Part shown: positions 9,801-18,704 of the stretch, one piece after another | Numbering within the stretch: the first letter of the stretch is position 1 | Layout of the letters: each line of letters begins with the position of its first letter | Source: Roseimaritima multifibrata | Lineage (GTDB): Bacteria > Planctomycetota > Planctomycetia > Pirellulales > Pirellulaceae | Direction: 5' to 3' | NCBI RefSeq assembly: GCF_007741495.1 | Contig: NZ_CP036262.1 | Coordinates: 496,001-560,000, forward strand | DNA: 64,000 nucleotides | Made by a program: the position numbers and the translations under genes | The notes under the pieces: generated by a model | What the model was told of the DNA's origin: nothing | Database searches by the model: none | What the model saw: the letters and a program-made list of their open reading frames with translations, nothing else

Positions 9801-10265
9801 ATGGCGCTTGCAGACGAACTGAAGAAACGTGGACCGTTCGATTCGCTCGAGCAGGAAGCGACGCTTGCGGTCTTGCGTACCAGCGATTTGCTGGAGAATC
9901 GGATCGCCCGTTTGCTGCGTGAACATCGGTTGACGATGTCTCAGTACAACGTCCTCCGGATACTACGCGGTGAAGGCAAGCCGATTCCTTGCCTAGAGGT
10001 TGCCGACCGAATGGTCCAAGTCGCCCCGGCGATCACTCGTGTTGTGGACCAGTTGTTAGGGGCGAAGATGATTAGGAAGACGCAGTCGTCTAAGGACCGC
10101 CGAGTGTTTCTCGTTGAAATCAATTCGTTGGGGAAGCGTACGCTGGAAAAGCTGGATCAGCCGATCCTTGATCTGCACGCTTCGTTGCTTCGCGGAGTAT
10201 CCAAATCGGATATGAAGACGCTTGTCGGTATTTTGGAGGCTGTGCGAACCGGAGTCACTGTTTAG
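9801..10265 (+). CDS. MarR-family transcriptional regulator
   Basis: 154 residues from the ATG at 9801; an upstream ATG at 9762 in the same frame would add a non-conserved hydrophobic piece. The winged helix-turn-helix is clear: LTMSQYNVLRIL, then LEVADRMVQVAPAITRVVDQLLGAKMIRKTQSSKDRRVFLVEI, with the SSKDRR wing typical of MarR. Such regulators usually repress their own gene and a neighbour and release DNA on oxidation or on binding phenolic or quinone ligands. Identical TTACATGTAA palindromes before this gene and before the azoreductase gene support control of both. No conserved redox cysteine like that of OhrR is seen near the N-terminus, so ligand sensing may differ. Confidence 0.85.
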   Translation: MALADELKKRGPFDSLEQEATLAVLRTSDLLENRIARLLREHRLTMSQYNVLRILRGEGKPIPCLEVADRMVQVAPAITRVVDQLLGAKMIRKTQSSKDRRVFLVEINSLGKRTLEKLDQPILDLHASLLRGVSKSDMKTLVGILEAVRTGVTV

Positions 10266-10283
10266 TTTTTTTGCAGGAATGCT

Positions 10284-10293
10284 TTACATGTAA
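10284..10293 (+). promoter_or_regulatory. Second MarR operator, before the azoreductase gene
   Basis: TTACATGTAA with flanks GCT and GGTACTTG. Aligned with the copy at 9747 (flanks GCA and AGTAATTG), 17 of 20 positions agree. It lies 88 bases before the azoreductase ATG and 18 bases after the marR stop. Confidence 0.65.
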
Positions 10294-10380
10294 GGTACTT
10301 GTGTGTTCTCGCTGTTTTCGTTCAAGGAACTAATTCTTTTGGTGTTAGGTCACCGAGCCATCGTTTTAGGAAACTGATTT

Positions 10381-11007
10381 ATGTCTAAGCTGCTCTACAT
10401 TGAATCTTCACCTCGTAAACAACGCTCGAAATCCATCACGGTGGCAAAAGCGTTCCTCGAAAAGTACCAGGCGGTACATCCCGGCGATGAGGTCGTTACG
10501 CTCGATCTTTGGCAGCGGAAACTGCCCGAATTCGATGGCTACACGATCGATGCTAAGTACCAAGTGCTGCACGGTCATGGCTTCGATCCCGATCAAGAGG
10601 CCGCTTGGAAATCGGTCGTTGAAATCTGCGATGAATTCAAGTCGGCGGACAAGTACGTCATCAGCCTGCCAATGTGGAACTTTGGGATTCCATACAAACT
10701 TAAGCACTACATCGACGTGCTCACCCAGCCCGGCCAAACCTTTAGCTTCGATCCTGCGACCGGCTACAGCGGCTTGGTCACCGGCAAACCGGTTGCCGTC
10801 GTTTACGCTCGTGGCGGCGCCTATGGAAGCGATGAGGCCAAGGGGATGGACTTGCAGAAAGGCTATATGGATTTGCTGCTGGGCTTCATAGGCTTCACCG
10901 ACGTGCATTCGATCATGGTCGAGCCCACGCTGGCGGCTGCTGACGACGTTGCTAAGACGGAAGCCGCAGCGATCGAGCGAGCTGAGGAAATTGCCTCCGG
11001 GTTCTAG
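10381..11007 (+). CDS. azoR: FMN-dependent NADH:quinone oxidoreductase / azoreductase
   Basis: 208 residues, the usual AzoR length. The flavodoxin-like fold is visible: LLYIESSPRKQRSKS (FMN phosphate loop), then LPMWNFGIPYKLKHYIDVLTQPGQTFSF, which contacts the flavin ring, and VVYARGGAYG. AzoR reduces quinones, and azo dyes in vitro, by two electrons using NADH, protecting against thiol-reactive quinones. It lies between a MarR gene and a pirin gene and has its own copy of the MarR operator. An intrinsic terminator follows the stop, so it is probably transcribed as a single gene. Confidence 0.92.
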   Translation: MSKLLYIESSPRKQRSKSITVAKAFLEKYQAVHPGDEVVTLDLWQRKLPEFDGYTIDAKYQVLHGHGFDPDQEAAWKSVVEICDEFKSADKYVISLPMWNFGIPYKLKHYIDVLTQPGQTFSFDPATGYSGLVTGKPVAVVYARGGAYGSDEAKGMDLQKGYMDLLLGFIGFTDVHSIMVEPTLAAADDVAKTEAAAIERAEEIASGF

Positions 11008-11045
11008 GATGGATCGGATTCTAGATTGAATTTCGATGAATACGG

Positions 11046-11076
11046 AAGCAATCGTTTGATGGCGATTGCTTTTTTG
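11046..11076 (+). terminator. Intrinsic terminator after azoR
   Basis: The arms AAGCAATCG and CGATTGCTT form a perfect nine-base stem around an eight-base loop and run into a stretch of T (11070-11075). It lies 39 bases after the azoreductase stop and before the pirin gene. Confidence 0.8.
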
Positions 11077-11119
11077 AAGTCATTTTGTTTTTGTGTAAAT
11101 CAACTGCAGGCATAGAACA

Positions 11120-11818
11120 ATGCTTACCATTCGACGCTCCAGTGAACGAGGCCATGCAGACCATGGCTGGCTGAATTCTTACCACACCTTTTCGTTTGCC
11201 GGCTATCGCGATCCTCAGCACATGGGGTTCCGGTCATTGCGGGTCATGAATGAAGATCGTGTCGCGGCCGGCCAAGGATTTGGCACTCACGCCCACCAGG
11301 ACATGGAGATCGTATCCTACGTGCTGGATGGGGAATTGGAGCACCAAGATTCAATGGGCAATGGTGAAGTCCTTCGTCCCGGTGAATTCCAGTGCATCAC
11401 CGCTGGCACAGGCATCACGCACAGCGAATTCAATCCGTCCGCGGACAAACCGACGCATTTCTATCAAATCTGGTTGCGACCCGAACGTACCGGCATCGAC
11501 CCAGGCTACCAGCAAAGACGCTTTGAACCGGCTGGACGGAGGAATCGTTTGCAGTTGGTCGCTTCGCACGACGGTTCGGATGGATCGTTGCGGGTCCACC
11601 AGGACGCGAGAATCTATCTGGCGGACTTGACGGCGGACCATGAGGTGAGATTCGAAATCCCAGCCGAAAGGCATGTTTGGCTGCAGGTCCTGCGCGGCTC
11701 GGTGCGCGTCAACGGGCAAACGCTTGAGACGAGTGACGCCGCTGCGGTTAGCGATGAGCGTGCGCTATTGCTGCAAACCGATGGCCAAGCCGAATTGATG
11801 CTTTTCGATTTAGCGTAA
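11120..11818 (+). CDS. Pirin-family bicupin (YhhW-like quercetinase)
   Basis: 232 residues, a normal size for YhhW-type pirins. The N-terminal cupin holds the metal ligands: HAHQDMEIVSYVLDGELEHQD (two His) and TAGTGITHSEFN (His and Glu). The C-terminal cupin is degenerate, as usual. E. coli YhhW oxidises quercetin; in many bacteria pirins accompany quinone or redox-stress genes. Here it follows a MarR regulator and azoreductase and precedes a broken doxX, so a role in handling phenolics or quinones fits. A terminator upstream suggests its own promoter; no MarR palindrome is seen just before it. Confidence 0.88.
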   Translation: MLTIRRSSERGHADHGWLNSYHTFSFAGYRDPQHMGFRSLRVMNEDRVAAGQGFGTHAHQDMEIVSYVLDGELEHQDSMGNGEVLRPGEFQCITAGTGITHSEFNPSADKPTHFYQIWLRPERTGIDPGYQQRRFEPAGRRNRLQLVASHDGSDGSLRVHQDARIYLADLTADHEVRFEIPAERHVWLQVLRGSVRVNGQTLETSDAAAVSDERALLLQTDGQAELMLFDLA

Positions 11819-11886
11819 AGCAGACGATTTGTCGCTTCCACCGCTTCCTCGCCGTACCGATCCATTTTATGGAGCCACATCAAAGG

Positions 11887-12178
11887 ATGGATACAACACA
11901 AGCCATTTCATCTATTGCCGGACGTGTCATGATCGGCGACGGACGTTCTGATGAGCGCCGTCGGCAACAAGATTCTAAAATTCAATGGTGTGGCAGGCTT
12001 TACGGCCGCAGAGGGCATTTCGTTTCTGCAGTGGATGCTCGTTGGCCGCATGCTGTTCCTGATCGCCAACGGTCCAGGGCAACTGAGTCTGGGCAACCGC
12101 AAGATCGAAACGGCGGCGGATCCTTTGGCCGATCGAATCGAGGCTACAATCGACGTTGATAGGAATTTTGCTCACTGA
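11887..12178 (+). pseudogene. Decayed doxX-family gene (frameshift plus internal deletion)
   Basis: DoxX proteins are ~130-150 residue membrane proteins with four helices. Pieces of one are seen here in order. MDTTQAISSIAGRVMI (frame of 11887) matches the first helix start. After a shift between 11930 and 11950 comes LMSAVGNKILKFNGVAGFTAAEGI, matching the conserved loop after helix 1. Then directly comes MLFLIANGPGQLSL, matching the C-terminal end. About 60-70 residues holding helices 2 and 3 are missing. A 75-residue frame (11951-12178) stays open but lacks the fold. DoxX genes often travel with pirin and quinone-stress genes, as here. Confidence 0.6.
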
Positions 12179-12206
12179 TACTCAGAGAACTATTGGATAG
12201 CTTGAA

Positions 12207-12950
12207 ATGACAACTCTCGGGTGGATCATCGTCTCAGGGGTCGCGATGAGCGTACTCTCGTTGGTGGGTGGACTGACACTCATCTTGAAAAAGAGCACGT
12301 TGGAGCGAGTCATGTTGCCGCTCGTTGCATTTGCAGCGGGTGCGTTGATCGGTGGTGCACTTTTTCACATGATTCCTAATGCGATCGACGAAATCGGAAA
12401 CACCACTTCCGTTTACGTTTGGATCGCGGCGGGGTTCATCCTGTTTCTAGCTGTGGAGCAGTTTCTGAATTGGCATCATTCTCATTCTCCCGATGCAGCA
12501 GATCGTCAGCCGTTGACCTACCTGATCTTGTTAGGCGATGGACTTCATAACTTTGTGGGTGGACTGTTTGTCGGTGCCAGCTTTCTGGTGGATGTGCGTC
12601 TTGGCATAACTGCTTGGCTAGCCGCCGCGGCACACGAGATTCCGCAAGAACTGGGTGATTTTGGCGTCTTGCTGCATGGTGGTTGGTCTAAATCAGGGGC
12701 TCTGACGTATAACTTTTTTTCGGCATCCACGTTTCTGCTCGGCGGCGTGATCGCCTATTTTGCGAGCGGAACAATTGACGTTTCCTACCTCGTTCCGTTC
12801 GCCGCAGGCAATTTTCTTTATATCGGTGCCGCCGATTTGATCCCGGAAATCAAAAAGACGAGCAAGGTTTCCACAAACGCCGAACATTTCTTGGCATTTT
12901 CAGTTGGGCTTGGCGTGCTTCTGCTGCTCCGGTTGTTTCTGACTACGTAA
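12207..12950 (+). CDS. ZIP-family metal-ion transporter
   Basis: 247 residues with seven to eight membrane helices. It carries the paired metal-site helices of the ZIP family: GDGLHNFVGGLFVGASF (HNF motif) and AAHEIPQELGDFGVLLHGG (HEIPQELGDF), plus a His-containing loop (WHHSHSP). ZIP proteins move zinc or other divalent ions toward the cytoplasm. The last ~20 codons and 70 bases beyond the stop are repeated in tandem directly downstream. It follows the broken doxX by 28 bases. The substrate cannot be read from sequence; zinc is the default. Confidence 0.88.
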   Translation: MTTLGWIIVSGVAMSVLSLVGGLTLILKKSTLERVMLPLVAFAAGALIGGALFHMIPNAIDEIGNTTSVYVWIAAGFILFLAVEQFLNWHHSHSPDAADRQPLTYLILLGDGLHNFVGGLFVGASFLVDVRLGITAWLAAAAHEIPQELGDFGVLLHGGWSKSGALTYNFFSASTFLLGGVIAYFASGTIDVSYLVPFAAGNFLYIGAADLIPEIKKTSKVSTNAEHFLAFSVGLGVLLLLRLFLTT

Positions 12951-13151
12951 TTACCAAGCGTGGCCGACTCAAATGAGTCTCCTGTACTGGAAACGGCTCC
13001 TGACCCCTTTCCGCATGTCCCTTGGCATTTTCAGTTGGGCTTGGCGTGCTTCTGCTGCTCCGGTTGTTTCTGACTACGTAATTACCAAGCGTGGCCGACT
13101 CAAATGAGTCTCCTGTACTGGAAACGGCTCCTGACCCCTTTCCGCATGTCC
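12890..13151. repeat. 131-bp perfect tandem duplication covering the ZIP gene end
   Basis: Bases 12890-13020 and 13021-13151 are identical as far as I can read. The first copy holds the last 20 codons and stop of the ZIP gene; the second holds the same coding tail without a start. Each copy ends with the family E module AACGGCTCCTGACCCC. The lack of differences points to a recent event, or to an assembly artefact. Confidence 0.92.
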
Positions 13152-13440
13152 GCAAGGCTGCGGGGTAGTCATTGTTCGTTTCTGGCTAGGGCATTCTGAC
13201 GCATCCATTCGCGAAATTGGCGTTATTAGCGGGTAGAATCGCTCACGGTATTTTGCCCGCGAATGGCGCTAAGTTACGCTAATGATAACGCTCGTGATGC
13301 GCCGTCGGCCTCGATGCGCAGGACGGCCACACTCAAAGCCGCAGCAGTGGTGGCTCGGATAGACGGTCCTTCCAATGCTACAATTGAGGGTACCTCGATG
13401 ACGTTCCTCTCAGACATTCCCTCCTGCCACCGCCCCCCCC
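13152..13440. other. Leader region of the secreted glycosidase-like gene
   Basis: No gene seen. Two related stretches (CGCGAAATTGGCGTTATTAG at 13210 and a variant CGCGAATGGCGCTAAG near 13257) look like a small degenerate repeat. A run of C (13432-13440) directly precedes the ATG at 13441, so there is no ordinary Shine-Dalgarno sequence. TACAAT at 13379-13384 is a possible -10 box without a good -35. Confidence 0.4.
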
Positions 13441-15768
13441 ATGAAACCGTTTTTCGCCTACCTGTCCAGCTCACTGCCTGTCAGCGTTTTGTTGACCTGC
13501 GTCCTGTTGTCCAGCAACTTGACAGCACGCGAGCCTGTCTGGGTTTTTAACAACGGACCGGACGCAAAGCTGCTATCGCTCGGGCATGGCAACTTGTTCC
13601 ATGAGGTCGGGCTGACGAAATTGATTCCGACTGGTAGCGACCTTACGCTGACCGTATCGATGGCCGACGCCGATGCGTTTCCTGCTGACCAACGTCCGTT
13701 CTTTGCCGTTCGATATAAGTACGACACGACGATCACGAAGGCAGGTCTGTTCTTTACGACAGATTCGTTGAGCGTTCTTTCAGATAAGAGCTACTCCTCC
13801 TTTGCGATCGTCGGGGACAATAGCTGGCGAAACGTAATTGTCGACATGCGTTTGCTGAATCCTGAAAATTGGACAGGGACCATTACTTCGTTTCGGTTCG
13901 ACCCGAGCAACCCTAGCGATACCGAATCACGGTATCAGGTTTCACGGTTCGGTTTCTTCCCGTCCGCAGAGCAGGCCCAGAGTTTTCTCGATGCGGCTGT
14001 CGACGCGCCTGACTATGCCGAACCAACTCAATTCATCGCACCGCTGCAACAGGTACGGGTTCCCGGCGGCACCCTTTTTGACGGATACGATCGGGCGGAC
14101 TTCATGCTCCAGTCGACGTTGGTCGAAAACCCGTCTGAAACGACCGTTGTTTGGTTCAAGCCGCAAGATGGGAAGAGCGACGCGATCGTGATCCCGGCAA
14201 GCCAGACCAATCGACGGGGATTCACACACTTCGTCGCTAAGCAACCAGGAGAATACCGTCTGGGGAACGTGGACGTTTCCTTGCGAGATATTTCCAACCT
14301 TCCGACTGCAACCCAGACTGCGATTCGATTTGTTGTCGCGCGGGGTTTGCTTGGTGAAGCAGGCAACCAGACTTTCCGTCCCCGCGATCCTTTGGCGGAT
14401 GCCGACTGGAACCGTGCCGTCGATTCGCTGGCGGAGTACGGCATCGATACAGAAATCCAAAGCAAGCCAACGACCCGTGCCGATGCGGCGGTCGTGCTTC
14501 AGGTAGCGATCCAAACCGCCTTTGGGACCCACATCGATTCGCCTTATACCAACGAATATCTGACCCGCGACCGAATTCGAACCGGAGCGTGGGTAAGTCC
14601 GCGGTCGGAGGCCATCGGGCAAGATTTCGTCGAGACATACCGCTCTGGCGGGTTCGACTGGATGATCGCCAACGGCGCAATCGCCGGTTCCGAACACAGG
14701 AATAAGCTGCTGCGGGATTGCGACAAGTACGGCGTCGAACTGATTCTTGGCGACGGCGCGTACCGTAACCCCGCCGTCGCAACCGCCGAGTACTTCGACC
14801 ATCCGAGTTTCGCCGGAACCTATGTGACCGACGAACCGGGCACGGACCAGTACGACAGTCTGGCGGAGACCAGCAATGCCTACTACAAGGAAACCGGTGG
14901 CAAGTTACCCTACATCAATCTGTTGCCCATGTACGCCAACGCGGCGCAACTGAAGTATGGAGCTTCCGCTGCTGCGATCGAGTATTACGATCCCGATCCC
15001 GCTCTGTTCCGAAAATACTGTGACGCGTTCTGCGAAAAATTTGATGCTCCGTATATCTGCACGGACATCTATCCGCTGAACTGGAGCGGTGGTCGACGGA
15101 CGACCTACAAAGACTACTGCGAATCGATCAATGTCATTGCCGCGTCTGCTCGGGAGCATGGCAAGGATTTCTGGTGCTGCATCCAGACATACGCCTGGGT
15201 TCCGAGTAAACGAATCCCGACGGAATCCGAGTTCCGTTGGCAGTCCTACTGCATGCTGTCGTTTGGTTGTAAGGGTTTGCTGTGTTGGACTTATGCAGGT
15301 CACAATTCAGAATTTCCGTCGCTGATCACCTTCGACGGAAAACGGACCAACGCCTGGTACGATGCGGCAACCGTGTTCAAAGAAATCCGCAATATTTCGG
15401 ACGCTTTTGTGCAGTATCAAAATATCGGTGCGATGAATCATAACTGCACCGACGATACGCCCTACTTGAAATTCAGTTCGCCTGTGGAGAACTTCCCGAC
15501 GGTCGAGCAAATCCGATGTGACGCTCCGCTACTGATCGGTTGTTTTGAAAAGAAAGAAAAGAACGACGCGATGGGGACCGCGCTGACGATTGTCAATATG
15601 AGTGAACTGGAAGCCGTCCAGACAGCCCAGGTCAAGGTGAACTTAAAAGGATCGAAAGTCATCGCCTGGCCCCGCGGGCAGCGTGAAGTCGAAACCCCGG
15701 ACGCCGACGGATTCTTTTCTTTCATGCTCGCTCCCGGGGAGGGGATTTTCGTGGAAGTTGAAAACTAA
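13441..15768 (+). CDS. Secreted protein with glycoside-hydrolase-like TIM-barrel region and an SLH-like segment
   Basis: 775 residues with a signal peptide ending at about LTA-RE (residue 30). The first ~200 residues look like a carbohydrate-binding beta-sandwich. Residues ~295-345 contain an SLH-like segment (FVVARGLLGEAGNQTFRPRDPL...), normally used for cell-wall attachment. From ~380 onward it resembles (beta/alpha)8-barrel glycosidases: FDWMIANGAI, FAGTYVTDEPG, YICTDIYPLNW, FWCCIQTY and GLLCWTYAG. The DE in VTDEPG could be catalytic, but I could not place it in a GH family. It ends with a small beta domain (WPRGQREVE...). Polysaccharide degradation is likely. It is a lone gene; the start is fixed by the signal peptide. 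Confidence 0.6.
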   Translation: MKPFFAYLSSSLPVSVLLTCVLLSSNLTAREPVWVFNNGPDAKLLSLGHGNLFHEVGLTKLIPTGSDLTLTVSMADADAFPADQRPFFAVRYKYDTTITKAGLFFTTDSLSVLSDKSYSSFAIVGDNSWRNVIVDMRLLNPENWTGTITSFRFDPSNPSDTESRYQVSRFGFFPSAEQAQSFLDAAVDAPDYAEPTQFIAPLQQVRVPGGTLFDGYDRADFMLQSTLVENPSETTVVWFKPQDGKSDAIVIPASQTNRRGFTHFVAKQPGEYRLGNVDVSLRDISNLPTATQTAIRFVVARGLLGEAGNQTFRPRDPLADADWNRAVDSLAEYGIDTEIQSKPTTRADAAVVLQVAIQTAFGTHIDSPYTNEYLTRDRIRTGAWVSPRSEAIGQDFVETYRSGGFDWMIANGAIAGSEHRNKLLRDCDKYGVELILGDGAYRNPAVATAEYFDHPSFAGTYVTDEPGTDQYDSLAETSNAYYKETGGKLPYINLLPMYANAAQLKYGASAAAIEYYDPDPALFRKYCDAFCEKFDAPYICTDIYPLNWSGGRRTTYKDYCESINVIAASAREHGKDFWCCIQTYAWVPSKRIPTESEFRWQSYCMLSFGCKGLLCWTYAGHNSEFPSLITFDGKRTNAWYDAATVFKEIRNISDAFVQYQNIGAMNHNCTDDTPYLKFSSPVENFPTVEQIRCDAPLLIGCFEKKEKNDAMGTALTIVNMSELEAVQTAQVKVNLKGSKVIAWPRGQREVETPDADGFFSFMLAPGEGIFVEVEN

Positions 15769-15797
15769 CGTTCGCAATACGGCTTCCTTTCTGCCAC

Positions 15798-15992
15798 TTA
15801 GGTCCACCGATGGGCCCCGTAAGTCAAGACTGCATTAAGCCAGTTAGCTCTCGTTGGAACGTCCATTGCCAATGAGGGACCATGTTCGATCGCGAGCAGT
15901 TGCTGAATGAGCCGCAGCGTGCACCACTGCCAGGTGTTGTACGCTTAATCTGATTCTTGACGCGTGATGCTTGATTGATTCTGTAATGTCAT
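15798..15992 (-). pseudogene. Possible small coding remnant just downstream of aceE
   Basis: On the minus strand an AAGGAGG (16010-16004) stands 11 bases before an ATG at 15992. The frame reads 15 codons, a TAA at 15947-15945, then 48 more codons rich in Trp and Leu (YNTWQWCTLRLIQQLLAIEHG) to a TAA at 15800-15798. The strong ribosome site and protein-like composition suggest a small gene interrupted by one stop codon. It does not resemble aceF, which often follows aceE. No family recognised. Confidence 0.3.
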
Positions 15993-16013
15993 CGTGGTTC
16001 CTGCCTCCTTGGA

Positions 16014-18704
16014 TTAAATCCCAACGGGGGCAAGTTTGTTGGCATCGATGCCAAGCATCTTTCTCGCGTCCGGCAACCGGCTTGGGTCGAATGTTTCGTC
16101 GGCGGCCATCGCTGTCAGTGCGGCATAGGCAATGTGGTTCGCATTGATTTCAAAATGCTCTCGCAACGCCTCTCTGGTATCGCTACGACCGAACCCGTCG
16201 GTCCCCAGCGTGACATACCGTCCTGGAATCCATGGTGCAATTTGGTCGGGTACCATGGCCATGTAGTCGGTTGCGGCAATGAAGGGGCCTGGGCGGCCGG
16301 CAAGTTCTTGCTGCAGGAAACTGGGGGTAGGCATCTCCGACGGTTGCAGTCGACTTTCGCGGTCGTTCGCCATCGCGTCACGCCGCAACAGGTTGTAGCT
16401 GGTGATGCTCCACACATCGCTGGGGATATGAAAGTGTTCTGCGAGTAACTGCTGGGCGCGGAGTGCTTCGTTAAGAATCGTTCCGCTGCCAAACAGTTGA
16501 GGCCTTGCCGAGGGGTGGTCGCCGTTTGCATCGTTGCGGCGAACTTCGTACATGCCTCGTAAGATTCCGTCACGCGCCCCATCGGGCATCGGCGGCATCG
16601 CATAGCTTTCGTTGTAGAGCGTCAAATAGTAAAAAACGTTTTCGTTTTGCTCGTACATTCGCCGCATTCCTTCCTGAATGATGACGACGACTTCGTATGC
16701 AAAGGCAGGGTCATAGATTTGCAGAGTGGGAATGGTGGAAGCAACCAGTGGGCTGTGACCATCACAGTGCTGCAGTCCTTCACCCATCAACGTCGTTCGT
16801 CCCGCAGTGCAGCCGAGCAAAAAACCTTTAGCTTGTGCGTCGGCGGCAGCCCACAGGAAGTCCCCAATGCGTTGAAAACCGAACATCGAATAGAACGCAT
16901 AAAACGGAATCATTGGCGTTTGTAGATTGCAATACGCTGTGCCAGCGGCGATGAACGATGCAATTGAACCCGCCTCCGTGATACCTTCGTCCAAGAACTG
17001 CCCGTCGACCGCTTGAGTGTATTGTGTCAGAGTGCCCGCATCCACGCTCTTGTAGAGTTGCCCCTTGGGCGAATAGAGGCCGTATCGCGAAAAGACACCT
17101 TCCAATCCGAACGTGCGCGCCTCGTCGGGTACGATCGGCACGATTCGATCGCCAATCGCATCATTTTCCATCAGTCGTTCCAGCATCCTTCCGTAGGTCA
17201 TGGTAGTTGCCGCTGAACGGTCACCGGAACCTTCAAGCAGTTTGGCAAAGGATTCCAGAGACGGAATAGAAAGCGTCGGTGACTGTTTCGCTCGCGCGGG
17301 CAGGTAGCCACCCAGGGCACGCCGTTGGTTGTGCAGATACTTAAGCTCGCGACTCGTTTCCGTGGGCTTGTAGAATGGGCTGTCGGCGACCTCTTCGTCA
17401 CTGATCGGGACGTTGAATCGCGTGCGGAATGCCAATAGTTGATCGGCTGTCATGCTCTTTTTCGCATGCGTCGTGTTGTATGCTTCGCCAGCGGACCCCA
17501 TGCCGTAGCCTTTGATGGTGTTGGCCAATACCACTGTCGGTGCTCCCCGGAATTTCACGGCGGCGTCGTAAGCGGCAAACACTTTGCGCGGATCGTGACC
17601 ACCGCGACTGAGTCGTTGAATCTGATCGTCGGAAAGATGTTCGACAAGCTTCTGCAACACAGGTGATTTGCCGAAGAAGTGTTCACGCATGTAGCTCCCC
17701 GGTTCATGGGCGTACATTTGGTATTCACCATCGATGGTTTCATTCATTCGCTGGATCAGTTGTCCCGATTTATCGGCAGCCAACAGTTCATCCCATTCAC
17801 TTCCCCAGATCACTTTCACGACGTTCCAGCCGGCACCGCGGAAAATTCCTTCAAGGTCTTGGATCACTTTGCCATTGCCGCGGACCGGACCGTCAAGTCG
17901 TTGAAGGTTGCAATTGATAACAAAGGTCAAGTTGTCTAGTTTTTCACGGGCAGCCAGCAGCAATCCGCCGGTCGACTCGGGTTCGTCCATCTCGCCGTCG
18001 CCCAGCAACGCCCATACGTGCGACTTTGAAGTGTCAACGATTCCGCGAGCTTGCAGGTATCGCAGGAATCTGGCTTGATAGACAGCCATCAACGGCGCCA
18101 GTCCCATCGATACGGTGGGGAATTGCCAGAAATCTGGCATCAGCCACGGGTGTGGATACGATGGTAAGCCCGTTTCCCGGGGCGTTTCGCGGCGGAATCG
18201 CTCTAGCTGCTGTTCGCTGATACGGCCCTCCAAGAACGCACGCGCGTAGACTCCGGGTGAGGCGTGCCCTTGGAAGTAAACAAAGTCGCCGGGGTGGTCT
18301 TCGTTTCGAGCGTGAAAGAAATGGTGAAAACCAACTTCAAAAAGCGTCGCGGCCGAAGCGTACGTGGCAATGTGCCCTCCGATTCCCGGATTGTGCTTAT
18401 TCGCGCGCACTACCATCGCCATCGCATTCCATCGAATGAGATGCCGCAATCGGGCTTCGATTTCGCTATCGCCGGGATACTCTTGCTGCTGCGCCGGAGG
18501 AATCGTGTTGACGTAGGGCGTCAGAAGAGGCGGTGCGGTCGGTACGCCAAGGCTTTCAGCGTGTGCACGTAATGCATCGAGCAACTGCGCCGATTCGGTC
18601 GCGCCATATCGGTCCACCACGTCACGGAAACTGTCGAACCAATCGGATAGTTCGTCGTTGACGGATGGCTGTAAAGGGTCGGTTGGATTGGATGGCTTGT
18701 TCAT
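16014..18704 (-). CDS. aceE: Pyruvate dehydrogenase E1 component, homodimeric type
   Basis: 896 residues, close to E. coli AceE (887). Decarboxylates pyruvate with thiamine diphosphate and passes the acetyl group to E2. The ThDP-binding motif GDGEMDEPESTGGLLLAAREKLDNLTFVINCN is present from ~240, preceded by FVYFQGHASPGVYARAFLEG. The central domain (YGRMLERLM, GSIASFIAAGTAY, FYSMFGFQRIGD) and C-terminal domain (YMAMVPDQIAPW..., GTDGFGRSDTREALREHFEI) are complete. The start is the first ATG of the conserved N-terminus. E2 (aceF) and E3 (lpd) are not adjacent, so the complex must be completed from elsewhere. A possible small broken gene lies 20 bases downstream. Confidence 0.95.
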   Translation of the reverse strand: MNKPSNPTDPLQPSVNDELSDWFDSFRDVVDRYGATESAQLLDALRAHAESLGVPTAPPLLTPYVNTIPPAQQQEYPGDSEIEARLRHLIRWNAMAMVVRANKHNPGIGGHIATYASAATLFEVGFHHFFHARNEDHPGDFVYFQGHASPGVYARAFLEGRISEQQLERFRRETPRETGLPSYPHPWLMPDFWQFPTVSMGLAPLMAVYQARFLRYLQARGIVDTSKSHVWALLGDGEMDEPESTGGLLLAAREKLDNLTFVINCNLQRLDGPVRGNGKVIQDLEGIFRGAGWNVVKVIWGSEWDELLAADKSGQLIQRMNETIDGEYQMYAHEPGSYMREHFFGKSPVLQKLVEHLSDDQIQRLSRGGHDPRKVFAAYDAAVKFRGAPTVVLANTIKGYGMGSAGEAYNTTHAKKSMTADQLLAFRTRFNVPISDEEVADSPFYKPTETSRELKYLHNQRRALGGYLPARAKQSPTLSIPSLESFAKLLEGSGDRSAATTMTYGRMLERLMENDAIGDRIVPIVPDEARTFGLEGVFSRYGLYSPKGQLYKSVDAGTLTQYTQAVDGQFLDEGITEAGSIASFIAAGTAYCNLQTPMIPFYAFYSMFGFQRIGDFLWAAADAQAKGFLLGCTAGRTTLMGEGLQHCDGHSPLVASTIPTLQIYDPAFAYEVVVIIQEGMRRMYEQNENVFYYLTLYNESYAMPPMPDGARDGILRGMYEVRRNDANGDHPSARPQLFGSGTILNEALRAQQLLAEHFHIPSDVWSITSYNLLRRDAMANDRESRLQPSEMPTPSFLQQELAGRPGPFIAATDYMAMVPDQIAPWIPGRYVTLGTDGFGRSDTREALREHFEINANHIAYAALTAMAADETFDPSRLPDARKMLGIDANKLAPVGI

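Noticed and set aside
13942-14802. 286-codon minus-strand frame
   Set aside because: Antisense to the secreted glycosidase-like gene; no domain, no ribosome site.
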